Of a stretch of 64,000 bases of DNA, positions 32,490 through 45,423 are shown one piece after another. The notes under the pieces are model-generated. The model was given only the letters and a program-made list of their open reading frames with translations. It had not been told where the DNA came from and did not search any database. The DNA lies in NCBI RefSeq assembly GCF_041734735.1, contig NC_134878.1, forward strand, positions 44,472,752-44,536,751. Reading direction: 5' to 3'. Position 1 is the stretch's first letter; each line of letters opens with the position of its first letter. This stretch comes from Babylonia areolata. Taxonomy: Eukaryota; Mollusca; Gastropoda; Neogastropoda; Buccinidae. The position numbers were made by a program, and so were the translations under genes.

Positions 32490-32590
32490 CATTTTCCAAC
32501 CACTGAGCCACTAAATGCTCCCTCAAAAGTAGTTCTGCAGTTCCCATTTCCACTGTCCAGTGTAATGTCGTTTTACCAGTTTTGTTACAA
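32490..32590 (-). pseudogene. Ankyrin-repeat-like coding fragment
   Basis: The minus strand reads NKTGKTTLHWTVEMG followed by TAELLLREHLVAQWLENVDN. That resembles one ankyrin repeat (TGKTPLHWAVEMGH-type start), with the middle shortened. It lies in a short open frame without neighbouring repeats. It may be a relic of a gene copy or part of an unseen exon set; chance similarity is possible. Confidence 0.3.
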
Positions 32591-32779
32591 GCCCTCCAGA
32601 AGCTGTAAGGGAAAGCATGGCGGTGTAAAAAGTATTGTGTGCATGAACACTTTTTAAGAGAATTAAAATTCACCAAACGGATTTTATTAAAAGAGTAAGC
32701 CCGTCATAACTTTTTTTCTTTCTTAAATAATTGTCACCGATTGCCACTGGGTATCAGCAAAATAAAAGCCATCACATTC

Positions 32780-32823
<44 letters not shown>

Positions 32824-32826
32824 GTT

Positions 32827-32859
<33 letters not shown>

Positions 32860-32860
32860 T
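32780..32860. repeat. (GT)n microsatellite
   Basis: About 80 bp of TG repeat with one TTGTTGG interruption. Confidence 0.97.
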
Positions 32861-33669
32861 CTTTGTTCCCATTAGCTTAATATTTGATGATAAAGCCTGT
32901 ACAACAGTGCAATTAGCACCTTCCAATGCAATAAATTGTACAATTTTCATTTGTACTCAAGTTCTCACATCCAAGCATTTTGAAGGAAAAACAAATGGTA
33001 AAATAAAAAACCATAAAAAACACGTCTTTTTACATCACAACAGTGCCATATAATTAAAAGGCATTATGATAAAAACACTCATACTGAACACTTGCATATC
33101 TAACAAGGAGGCTTCATTAATCTTCAAGTTCCACAAAACAAGCATTCTCAATGGTTTTTCCCCATCAGTTTTCATGAACAATTTGTGCACCTAAATCATT
33201 GGAGGGCTTTGCAGAAAAAGCACTTTATCATCCCTCATCCACTGTTCCCACTCTTCTGAAAGCTTTTTGTTGGCCTGAAGTCAGCTGAGCACTTATTGCA
33301 CCGTATCAAGCAATAAACAAGAATAGCGTTTGTACCAAATAAGGCAAGGATGCACATCTTCAAACCAGCAATGCTTGATGTTTTCAATTACTATACATGC
33401 TCTGTATAAGTATTTACATGCAAAAAGAGTTCAAACGGTGGAGTGGCAAACCTAGAAACTTTCTAGTTTTTTAGATTTGATCATCAGTACCTTTAATTTA
33501 GCATGCTGATGGAAAACATCACTAGCTTATTGGCAAGCCCTTGTCTTATTTTTGTGGCAAAATTCACAGTACTTGTTTACTGCTTAATGGTCAATGCACC
33601 AAGCCTCATTTCAACCCAGTCTCCTCTTTTCACTTATTGCACCATCGTCAGATCCTTTCCCTATGACCC

Positions 33670-36600
33670 TCATCTGATCATGGTCCTTAGCGAGGAACCA
33701 GGCTCACTGCCGGTGGATTTTGTCTTTGTCTTTTTCTTCTCCTTGTCCACCGTGAAACACTTCCAAAGGCGAAGAGTCTCATCAGCTGCAGCAGACACCA
33801 CAGTTTCTCCATCAGGCGACATAGCCATGTGAAGAACTCGGGCCGTGTGACCTGCACAGAGAAATGCTGGATCTGAACCAAACAATACTGCAAAAGCTAA
33901 CTGATGCAAAATATTCCAAAATACTTTTCAATTGAACACACACACACACACACACTTTAACCTATACACAGATATAACATATGAACAAAACATACTGTTG
34001 GATTTTGGCAGGTAAAGCTGGTCATACATGATAAAAGCAAGTGAATGTACAATGGAGTTTCTGTCCATGAACACAAAAAAATATAGGAAAAAAAAGACTG
34101 CTACACAAAGTAAATTCAAAGTCAAACAGCTGTGCCTAAACTGATTTCAATGAGACAACAATGGGTCTGAAAATGCGCTGTGCTGTGATGACTGAGACAA
34201 CATCAGAACCTACCGGTGAGTTCAGCAACTCTGGACATGGAAGGATATTTCCAGATGACCAGCTGGTTCTGGGCGAAACCATGGCTGGAGATCAGCTCTC
34301 GATACTCATTGGACCACAGTATTGAACAGACCTGAATCAAAAGATGACTCACAATAAGGACAACACCTGCCAAAATGTGAGGAGACACATACAGTTAACT
34401 AAACATAAACTATACTCAAGTAGAGCTTGTAAATAACTGCAATTGCCATTGCTATATTTTCCACACCTCCATATTCCCAGAGTTTATTTACCTTCATATG
34501 CACTCAAAATTTAAACACCCTTTTTTTCCTAAACACATCACACACAAACTTTCCTCTTCCAGCAGCATTTCCTCTAGACCCTCTCTCATACATTAAAGTA
34601 GTTAGTTGATTGTGTTGATATATTTGTAACGCTGTATTGTGTGTGCATTGAATGTATGTATGTAAGTATGTTTGTATTGTACATACAAAATTGTATGCGC
34701 ATATATATGTTTATTGTGCATGATTGTGAGCTGAGGACTGAATATGTTTCGTATGCATGTCTGTGTGGATTGTAAAGCGCTTTTGTGCAATGAGGAAAGC
34801 ACTGATAAATGTCCAGTTATTATTACTATTATTGTCATCATTATTATAAACTAGTAATGGCTTTCAGTCAGCCACCTGTCCTCTCATAGTACCTTATGTG
34901 ATCGCACAAACATGTATTTTAAGAAACATTTATCTGGTTTGTTTTCTGTAAAGTGTTTCATGTTTGGGTCCCCCCCCCCCCCCCCAATTTCATTATGTTT
35001 AATTGATATGCTGATTGCACTTGATCCTCTATGGAAACCGAATCAGTCACCCATGAATTTATGAAGTATCAAATAAAGGAAGCACTACATGGCTTGACAT
35101 CTGGTGCCAAATGCTTAGACAGCATAACATGCGCAGCACTGAGAGGAAAAAAACATTCCCTTTTCCAAGAACTGCCTGACAAAAACAAGACTGCATAATA
35201 AGAAGAGGACAGTTAATATGAGTTTGTGTGTTGCTTCGCAAAGTCCTGTGAATCTGATCCATGGATATTCCCCTCTATGGATATTTATTCAATACATGAC
35301 AGTAACTACTAACAGTGACCCAGCTGTAGGTCATAGTTAAGTAAGTGCAACATGTTATTAATTAAATAACTAAGTGAACAAGCATAGTAAGTCTGACACT
35401 GATCTTCATTATATCTGACATTACCTGTAACTGATACCAAAAAGAATCAAATGGGAAGTCCATAAAAATCAGAATTTTGAAAGTGGTTTGCAACCTGTGT
35501 CAGGTATAAACAAAAAAACAACAACAACAACAACAAAAAAAGTATCTCATGTTACAATAATTAAGTGTGACCTACACAAATGATAAACAAATGATAAATA
35601 GAAATACACTGCAAACTCAGTTCCAGTTTACATTTTCCCACCTGTGATTTTGTGTCAACACCACTGAGATGGGTTCCGGTGTTGCAGTTCCAAAAGTGGA
35701 TGTGGCGATCAGCTGTCCCTCCCCCACTAGCCAACAGACTATGTTGCCAAGGACACCAAGCTAGAGCCTGCGGACACAGTATCATTAGCATCCATTCATC
35801 AGCAGAGCAGATAACAAACATCTCATTTCATTAAGTATCCCAGGAATGCATTTTATAAAGGTGCCAGGGCTGTATAATGACCTGAACATTATGATTAATA
35901 ACTTAAAAAAACCAACATATCTATATATATATATATATATATCTAAAGCAAGTTTTCTTAGTCTTCTTCCAGCTAATTCACACAAATCATATTTACGTTT
36001 ACATATAATCACAATATCCCATGTGAATTACATTACATCTTGATCTATGTATAATATTTCCAGGGTAAAGTTCATTTCCACTGGAAATGTCCACCAAGAA
36101 ACCTTGAACTACATCTATATGTTTTTGAACTGTGCATTAATTTGCCCTGTACCACCCAGATGTTTTCCCCAATAACTCCAACACTTCACTATGGACTTGG
36201 TTAATCAGTACACCAGTGAGGATGGACACTTACATCAGCAGACATTAGTAGGGTGTCTTCAAGACAAAATAACTGATCACATTATTTGATACCTATTAAA
36301 ACAATATATGTGACTTTTTAGGGTTTTTTTTCCCCAGATGTAGCAAACATTGTTGACAAACCCATGAAAATCAATAAGCAAAAATATTGGGAAGCAAGGA
36401 AGAAGAAACAATTTTTATCTATGTTTACAACTGAATATAATTGCAACTATCATTATTTGTCAGTTGCTTTTTGTGTGTGTGTGTGTTTGTTTGCTTACTG
36501 TTTAAACAATGCAATGAAAATTAAAATCCTTTTACTTATGACTCCCCCCACCCTCACCCACCCCATCCACATTAAGTGGTTGCAAAGATCGGAAAAAAAA

Positions 36601-39600
36601 AGTCAACGAACATGACTACACCATTAGTCTTGTATTGTTGTATTGTTGCACTGTATTACTCTTTTTTGACACAAGAGAGAAATTGTGTGAAATTTGGGCT
36701 GCTCTCCCAAGGGAGTGCGTGTCGCTACACTGAGAGCACCACCCCCTTATTTTTTCTGTATTTTTTCCTGCCTGCAGTTTATTTGTTTTGGGTTTTTTTT
36801 TTCCATCGAAGGCTACAGGTGGAGGAGGTACCTTGACAGCCGCCTGATGCTGTGAAAAGGTGTAGAGAGGTTGACAGCTGGCCCCCACACTGGTCTGGGC
36901 GGGCCACACACATAGGAGATTGTCATTGGCTCCGCTGGCCAGGTACTTGCCGTCCGGCGACCACCGCAGCCCACACACCTCCTGTGAGTGAGTGCTCAGA
37001 GTGCCCACATGATGGTCAGCAACCCTTACGTCATGGTGGTGGATGTTCCCGCTCCGACATCCACTGGGTAAATTCAAAGACTGATTTAAAGGGCTTCTGT
37101 GAAGAATATATTAAGAAATTCATATAGACTTAACTGAGTGATTCAAGAATTTTGTTATAAAAGCAGAAGACAATAATTTAAGATTTATCCACTGCAATTT
37201 CAGCTTTTCAAAAATTGAACGATGCTGATTTTTCCTAGTGAACCTGAAGACACAAGTTAAAAAGTTTATGTTTTAAGCTATGGTTTGCGGAATGATACAC
37301 AACTAAGTCTTAGGAAAAAACAAAACAAAGTATTTCCTTGGAAAATGACAACGTTAAAGTTTACCTCGGACACACACACACACAGACAACCGAACATCGG
37401 GTTATTACATATACTCACTTTGCTTACACAAGTGAGTCAAAAAAAGTAGCAATATGAACAAACAGATCTTTAACAACAAATCATACCTTGTCTTTTATAC
37501 AAGTACACAATCAACTGTCATTTCACAATAAAATACAGCACATTCTAAATCTGCTTTGTAAAACGTGCGTACATTAAACTGTGCATGTGTGTAGAGATTC
37601 TCTTAGATATCATCTCCTGTCAAGTATGCACACTCACCTGCTGAGGATAAAAGAGTTCCATGAGAGAGCACCAACCCGAGCTGAATGACCAGTCATACAG
37701 CGAAGTCTCTTCTGCTGAGTCACATCCCACACCTGACCGTAAGAAGAAGAAAAAATGCTAAGTAACGATGCCCTACCAGAGAGAGAAAAAAAAAGCAAAA
37801 AAAAAGAAGAAAAAGCTAAGACTAGGAGTACTGGGTTGTCTGCTTGTCACCAGCAACTAGATAACAAACAAAAACCAGTCTTTGTGGTCAAAACCACCAC
37901 TCCCCCCACCCCCCTCCCCACTCGCCCTGGCTGTTTGCTCCTGTGTAAGTCAATTTTTAACTCAAAGGTTAAACCAAGACTGATTTTTGTTCTTTTTGAC
38001 TCACTTGTGTAAACAAAGTGAGTCTATGTTTTAACCCGGTGTTCGGTTGTCTGTGTGTGTGTGTGTGTGTTCGTGGTAAACTTTAACATTGACATTTTCT
38101 CTGCAAATACTTTGTCAGTTTACACCAAATTAGGCATAAAAATAGGAAAAATTCAGTTCTTTCCAGTCATCTTGCTTAAAACAATATTGCACCTCTGGGA
38201 TGGGCACAAAAAAATAAAAAGAAGCCAAATTATATGCAAACCTGCATTTACTGTTATATTTATATATTTTTTTTATTCTCTAAACTTGGCACTTTGATAT
38301 GATATTCTAACACAACAACAAGAGCAGTCATTTCTATCATTTTTTGTTCAAACAGGAACTTCTTTTGCTAAGCATGGAAGTTATATTTATTTTGCTGGTG
38401 CAGATAGTAAAAAAGGGAAATTAATCTGTAATTAATGCTACGGGACTTAAGCTGCTTTAAACTGATCTTTCTCGTCTTAAACATTACATTTTGAAATTAT
38501 ACTTAATACATAAAAAGCTTGTGTGTTTTACTCTCAGTGTACAGGGCTTTCACTATGTTCATTCATCCAAGTGGTCTTTTTCGGAAAATACTAAAATCAA
38601 TACGAGTTGACTTTATAGATCTATTGGCTGAGCCCTGAAGGTCATGGGCAAAAATCAATTGTGTACACATATTTATACATATTTAAAGCTCATGCTCATA
38701 TTCTTCGCGAACACAAACGACACCATTTTGTTTCAAGTTGCTGACCTGCCTGTTCAATCCTATATTCAATCGACAATACACGATAACATGTGATGGAAAG
38801 TTGGAGAAGGAGACTGTTAAATATTTATTCAGAGAAAGATTTGTGAACGCCTCACCACTTACTGGATTATGCCCCAAAATGCCATAAAGATATCCATAGA
38901 ATCAGTCGGAATTCACAGTTTAAAATAATAAACCATGAGCGTTAATACCCTTGAATTGATGAAATTCAAAAATTTCCAGTCTTGACTTTTCTCAAAATGA
39001 AGTCCTTTTCACTTCATACAACGTTTAGAAGTACTTGTACTTGGCTCTACATGTTATTAGTTTAACAAAATACTCAATTTTCATATCAACTTTAAAACTA
39101 TAAAACTAGAATGAACATCAAAGAGAAATTGAATCGACCATGTCAACCAGGTGTAACTAAACTTGTACATCTATCTAGATCCAGAGAAAACGGCTAAATG
39201 TTGCAGTGTGATTGCGGCGATAGCCACGCCTCCTTTACTGCGGACTTAAAAAGAATTTTTAATTGTCCTTTTTTGAATGCCCAAGATACACGAGAATAAT
39301 ATGATCTGAGCAGCGTTCTCACTGTGAATACCACAATCGATTTATCGCCCTTTAAAAAAAAGCATGTTTAAATATTATATTTTTGAACGTCAGCTAAGGA
39401 GCCACGATAAGACAGTTTCTTCTCACCCGAACACGCGGGGTTCGAATGTGCCATTAGGACTTTTTTTTTCTTTTTCTTTTAAGCCGAAGCTTTATAATTG
39501 CAAATACAGAACACATTTTAACGATTAGATTTTTTTTTTTTTTTTTTAAAGTGTATCACAAGTGAGTCTTGAAGGCCTTGCCTCTCTTGTTTTTTTATGC

Positions 39601-40326
39601 TTCTTTCCCTTCCTTGAGGAAAACAAAGACATCAAGGCCTGGATTCATTATTGACCCTATTACTGCTGCCCTTGTCTTAGCATTGTGATGTAGCATCCAG
39701 TTTTTAATCTTGGGAGCTTTATTTATTAACTCACTCGCTGCCATTGTCCGCATATGCGGATGTCGTCGGACAAAGCGTTCGATGCCATTGTCCGCATATG
39801 CGGATTTGGATTTTGAAAAGTCGCGCTGTTGGAGTGACGTGTCGGATACGAAACTCAAAAGCAGAACTGATTCTTAAGTTATCTCCGGCCAACTTTTCAT
39901 TCACACACACAGTGTGTGTGCAGTGACACGCTCATTAGCAGACGACAACGAAGCATACCCTCGGTCAGCTCTGCAAGTTGTTTGACAAGATGGCATTGCG
40001 TCGAAGTGTTCGACACGGTAGGAGAGGTCAAACGCAATACAGTGTTGAAGCTACTTTGGAAATGATCCAGACTGAAGGCTCAGATGTTGAAGGAGATAAT
40101 GTTGGTTCGTCCGACAGTGATTTTGAACCACATCCCGATGAACTAGAAATAGATTCGGCCGCTGAAGAGGGTGTTTACAGTGGAGAGGAAAGCGAGTCCT
40201 GACCATGTGCCAGCTGACCAACACTGACAACGAAATCACTGAGGAAACGGACGACTTTGCTGGTGTTTTTACCAGTGATTGGACTGAAAATGGTGAGTGT
40301 GTATGTATTATATATATATATATGTA

Positions 40327-40366
<40 letters not shown>

Positions 40367-43099
40367 AACAATGTCACATGCTCAGGTGTACAACTGTGTG
40401 CGTGTGCGTGTGCGTGTCTGTGTGTGTGTGTGTGTGTGTGTGACTGACTGCATGCATATGTTTACTTATTTTCTGTTTTACTTGTTCATTTGTAGAACAA
40501 GGTGCTGTAGAAACGACAGTAATAATACTAATACTGATGACACTGTCATTATTGTTTGTAATATTGTAAAAAATTAAAAAAAAAAAAAAAAAAAAAATCT
40601 AAAGTGGTTTTCTTTGACTACATGTAAAAAAACTTACCACATTATGCTTCCATTCACATAAATATTTAGAATAAACAAGGGAATAAGCAAACAAATAATC
40701 TAAACAACAATAAGAAGAAAGAGTCAGACCTGCATGATCATTTGTGTGTGTGTATGGTTGCAGGGCATGTTGCTGTGCTGAAGTGGCAGGACAAAAAACC
40801 AGTTCACATGCTGACAACAGTCATGCTGCCAACTACCATGGTCAGTGTGACAATACGACACCGTCCTGAAAGACAGAAGCCAGCTGCAGTACAAGACTAC
40901 ATCACCAACATGGCTGGAGTGGATATGAGTAGCTATTGCAAGTGCAAGGTCTGTGAAGACCTGTTCAAGCGCCACAACACACCAAAACACCAAACTGCCA
41001 ACTGGTGTCCAAAATGTGGAGTTCCACTGTGTGTGAAGCTGTGCCCAGGACTCAACATCACCTGCCATGAGCTTTTTCACTCCAGACAAGACTACTGTCA
41101 GTGATAATACGAGGGTCATTCAATAAATAAGGTGAATTTTTCGGTATAAGGACTTCTAATACAGATAGAAGCTTACTCTTTTTTTTTTTTTTCAACGTAG
41201 TCTCCCAGCACTGTCACACACTTTTCCCATCTGTGCACAAGCTTCCGTATTCCCTCAGCGTAAAAATCTTTGGACTGATGTCTCAGCCAGTCGCTCACAA
41301 CACTTTTGACTTCATCGTCACTTTCAAACTTCGTGCCTCTCGTGAACACTTTCAAGGGACCAAACAGGTGAAAGTCTGAAGGGGCAAGGTCTGGGCTGTA
41401 AGGGGGATGAGGGAGCAGTTCCCAGCCCAGCTCGTTCATGGTCATTGACTGATTCGATCACCTCAGGAGACCTCACTTCTGTAGGCCTTCCAGGCCTGTC
41501 TTCATCCTCAACACTGCTCCGTCCTTCTTTAAACAATTTAGCCCACTTGTAGACATTTTTTCGGCTGAAACATGTGGCACCATGCACAGTTGACATTCTC
41601 CTATGAATTTCAACTGGTTTGAACCCTTCAGCAGCCAAAAACTTGATAACTGACCGCTGTTCAATCCTGGAGCATGCTTCTTGGTCGGCCATCTTTGTTA
41701 ATCGCCAAAACTTTCAAAGTTTTTTTTAATCTGCAAAACAAATTAAATCCATGTGAAAAAGAAGTAAAACAAAAAAAAAAGAAAAAAAAAGTAAGCTTCT
41801 ATCTGTATTAGAAGTCCTTATACTGAAAAATTCACCTTATTTATTGAATGACCCTCGTACATCAGGTTTTTGTGTGCAGTGAACTCCCTTTTTTTATGTA
41901 GAGACAATATTTTCTTTTGTGTGCGTGATTTTCAACTTTCTCCACCATCTGTTCATACTTCATTGCATGTACTAGGTCTTCAGTTCCTCAAATAGTGTTA
42001 GGATGTGATGTGGATCATTTGTAAGCTGTTCAAAGACACTTGGTATACCTTTCTGATGGGTGCAAAAATGCTACAAAATACACAAAAAATGAATACCGTG
42101 ATCAACAACAAGATGGTGAGTAAATAATTTAATTTTTTGCACAAATATGAAACAACATTCACTGAATACACATACTAAATTTCAATTCTCTGGGTGTTTA
42201 TTTGTTTTTTTGAGAATTTTTCCCCCATCCTATACAAACCCTGGGTTTTCAGGGATTTGCAAGGGCAAAAACTCTTGGCATGGAGTGAGTTATGAGGTAA
42301 AATATATGTACTAATTGTAATGTATTATTATATCATTCTTTTTTGTCACAACAAATTTATCTGTGTGAAATTCAGGCTGCTCTCCCTCAGCTCGCTACAC
42401 TAAGAGTGCTACCCTTTTTTTGTGTGTGTGTGTATTTTTTACCTGCTAGCAGTTTTTTTTATTTGTTTTTGTATCAAAGTGGATCTTTCTACAGAATTTT
42501 GTCAGGGACAATCTTTTTGTTGCCGTGGGTTCTTTTATGTGCGCTAAATGCATGCTGCACACGGGACCTTGGTTTATCATCTCATCCGAATGACTAGGGC
42601 ACGGACCACCACTTAAGGTCTAGTGGAGGAGGAGAAAATACTGGAGACTGTGCCGGGATTTGAACCAGTGCGCTCAGATTCTCTCCCTTTCTTGGCGGAC
42701 GCGTCACCTCTAAGCTATTACTCCACACTTCTGATATATATATATATATATGTATATGTATATATGTATGTATGTATATGGACCTGTATATGTATATATT
42801 TCTTAATTATGCAAGTCTTCTAATTTAAGTTGCAAAGTCATCTTCAATTACATGCAAAAGTTCCATGCTGTAATTAACTAATCAACTAACAAAAGAACTG
42901 ACCTGAACATCCCCATTGCTGGTGCCAATTGCAAGATAGTTGCCCTCTTTAATCCAGGACACAGAGCCAATGTATTCCTCTGGTCCCTCCATCTGCATCA
43001 GCTGCTGTATTTCTCCACTGGAAGCGTTCCACAGGTAGACACTGCCTCCCAGGCACACTGCCAAATGGTTGGTCACTGACCAGTCCAGCAGATTCAGAT
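33670..43099 (-). CDS. CDC20: CDC20 exons 4-9: WD40 propeller and IR tail
   Basis: Residues about 212-527. Blade landmarks in order: [107 protein letters not shown], and [20 protein letters not shown]. The last two residues, Ile-Arg, are the IR motif that docks on the APC3 TPR subunit (family knowledge). The exon 6 donor at 36831 lies 20 bp from a SINE fragment (36640-36812), and exon 5 is near a transposon fragment (37326-37442). Even so, the splice sites look intact. Confidence 0.95.
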
Positions 43100-45392
43100 C
43101 TGAAATCACCCAATGTCTCCTTCATCAAATTACTGACAGTGACACCATTCATTTATATTGATCAACATATTTCACACAATCATCAAGTAATAACTAAGTC
43201 AGTCAACAGAAAGACTGAAGGATCAATTGGAGAAAAAAATTACAAAATCACTTGCTGTTGTTGATATTCAAGGTATCTCCATTTGTGGAATTTGTTGCTG
43301 TTTGTTTCTTTTAAACTTTGTAGGCTTTAAAGCTTTTTTTAAATTATCATATATATGTATATTAGCAAAGCCTTCTTATTCTCCTGAAAAAAGCTGCTTC
43401 CCATACATCCCACTTCTCCATATATGAAAGAGAAATCTGTTCAGTTCTAATTAAATTTTCTGCAGTTTGGAATTTCGAACTTCGCTTGTCCAGCAGAATA
43501 TATCAGGCTGAGACAGTCACAAAATCAGTCACAAAATAAGGTTTTTCCATCCCAGCCTGTTAGTTAAAAATTTGGGAAGATACCGTGTGTCCTTGGGAAG
43601 GCCTGTGTGCAAACAGAGGGTGGACAGGGCAATGATACTCTGAAGCAGCATCTCTTTGCCACAAAATATGGAAGTATTTTCCCCCCTTCTACTTCTGTTT
43701 CTGTGGAGGTTAATTGACATGACTACCTTCTTTATCAACTGAAAGATTAGAGGTCTGTCACCAAACTATATATTCATGTTCAGAAAAAAACAACAACTGA
43801 ACACCAAGGCACTGAGAACAGAATGATGTACTATACTCATGTATCTTTCATCCCCTCCAAAAGATTTTAACATTTCATCATTCTATCCTGGTTACAATTT
43901 ATAAGGAACCCTGTAAACATACTAGTTTTCATAAACATTTAAGGGCCTGAATATATTCTTCTTTTAACCCCCCCACCCCCACCTGTATGTGTTATCTGAG
44001 TACATGATTTGATACAAGAATGTTCTCCCATCAATTTATTTTTTATGCAAACCACTGGCTACAAATTACTCAAACACATGCACCAACGTGTATTTTTAAA
44101 AACTTGTCTGATAAAATGTCAGTGCTGTGAAATTGCTACTTTACATAGGTAAGGAATTGTGACATGCTCATTTATTTGATCAAGAAAATACACATATCCA
44201 ACCTAAGAATAAATCAATGCACTTGGACTTACAGTAATCATCAAGTATCTCTGGTGCATCCAAAATGCGGTCTGGAACCTGAGGAATATGTCGAACAGTT
44301 TTCTTTGAACTGGTTGGCGCTTTTGTTGTGCTGTACAGAACTCTCAAACAGCCTTGATGACCTGCAGCAACAACACTTCAAAAATGAAATAAGTATCTTT
44401 ATTACAATATTAGCTGTAGTAATAATCCATGGAATTTGAAATGAGCATGACTAACTTTGTACCATATAATAATGGTAACTTAAAAAAAAAAAACCCCACA
44501 TAAAAACAAAAACAAAAAATTCTGGATTAAATTTTAAGTCTTACTTTTCATTTTTCTCATTAACTTAAAAGGAGCATGGCACTTCTAAGTCAGAAACTGA
44601 TCAAGGGATTTTCTATTCACAATCACATAATACAGTTGACAGCAAATCTCGTTGGGAGAATAGACAAAAACTGTGATACATGGACAATGCAATCATAAAG
44701 AGCATGATTAAATTTATTGCATTTTCACCACACTTCCTTAAAGAAACAGAAAATGGCCCAGTGACATAAATCACAGACTAAACAATGATCATTTATCTAT
44801 CAGACAAATCCTAACAAATGGTAGGCTTACTTATTTATCTTTGTTGCTTAAATACAGTAATAGCCCAGACAGCCACACATAGCCAAACCAGGAGGCACAA
44901 TGCAATCATAAGTGCAAATAATTATGTGCAGGGCATAAGTGCAATCATATTCATGCACATAAACCCAGGACATGCCTCTGATGCTGACACTCTTAATTTT
45001 TGCCAAAAGATAAAAAGGAAAAATTCCTAACTTGAACATAAACAAAGCAATGATAATCACAGGGGAAACTGGGGTAGGTTGAGACACATGGCACACTGCA
45101 ACAGCAAAAAAAATGAACCTGTCACTAGTCACAGTATCTTTGCTGCTGTTCTTTTGTTTTATTTTTCTTCTTCTCAAAAACCTTTCCAAATTTGAGGAAG
45201 AACATAAGAGCAGCTTTTTTTTTTCTTTTTTTTTTTTAAACATCCTTTTGAATAATTTGAATATCATACTCATAGTATCAGCAAGGGTTTTCAGTGCAAC
45301 TATTTCAAATAAATATGGCAAATGAAAAGCCCAGGAATCTCAGAATATAACTGTAACAGTTTTGCAAAGTCAGAATCAGATGTCATTTTGAT

Positions 45393-45423
<31 letters not shown>

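Larger units (their letters stand above)
30984..33669. other. Downstream of CDC20; probable 3' UTR region
   Basis: CDC20 ends at 33670 and its 3' UTR should lie here on the minus strand. A possible ATTAAA signal (minus) is at about 33492-33497 and an AATAAA (minus) at 32683-32688. Contents are a poly-A run at 31018-31040, a (GT)n tract at 32780-32860 and an ankyrin-like fragment at 32490-32590. The 125-codon open frame at 31160-31537 shows no recognisable domain. Confidence 0.4.
39726..42293 (+). mobile_element. piggyBac-like transposon carrying a nested mariner
   Basis: The left flank is TTAA (39726-39729) with end ACTCACTCGCTGCCATTG. The right end reads inward ACTCACTCCATGCCAAG and its flank is TTAT (decayed TTAA). 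Two CCGCATATGCGG palindromes, each after a GCTGCCATTG or GATGCCATTG motif, sit 43 bp apart at the left end. An acidic N-terminal frame starts at 39990 ([14 protein letters not shown], then [20 protein letters not shown]). A C-terminal frame at about 40763-41104 has [30 protein letters not shown] and a Cys-rich finger ([18 protein letters not shown]). That matches piggyBac transposase. The central catalytic region between them is absent and replaced by microsatellite and AT-rich sequence. Confidence 0.82.

Noticed and set aside
32286-32657. 123-codon plus-strand open frame as a gene
   Set aside because: No similarity recognised; the opposite strand carries the more suggestive ankyrin-like fragment.
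39990-41104. Domesticated piggyBac-derived host gene with an intron
   Set aside because: A donor-like GTGAGT near 40290 and an acceptor-like TTGCAG near 40763 exist. But the first frame stops at 40202, the catalytic centre is absent, and TTAA-type ends are still present, so a decayed transposon is simpler.
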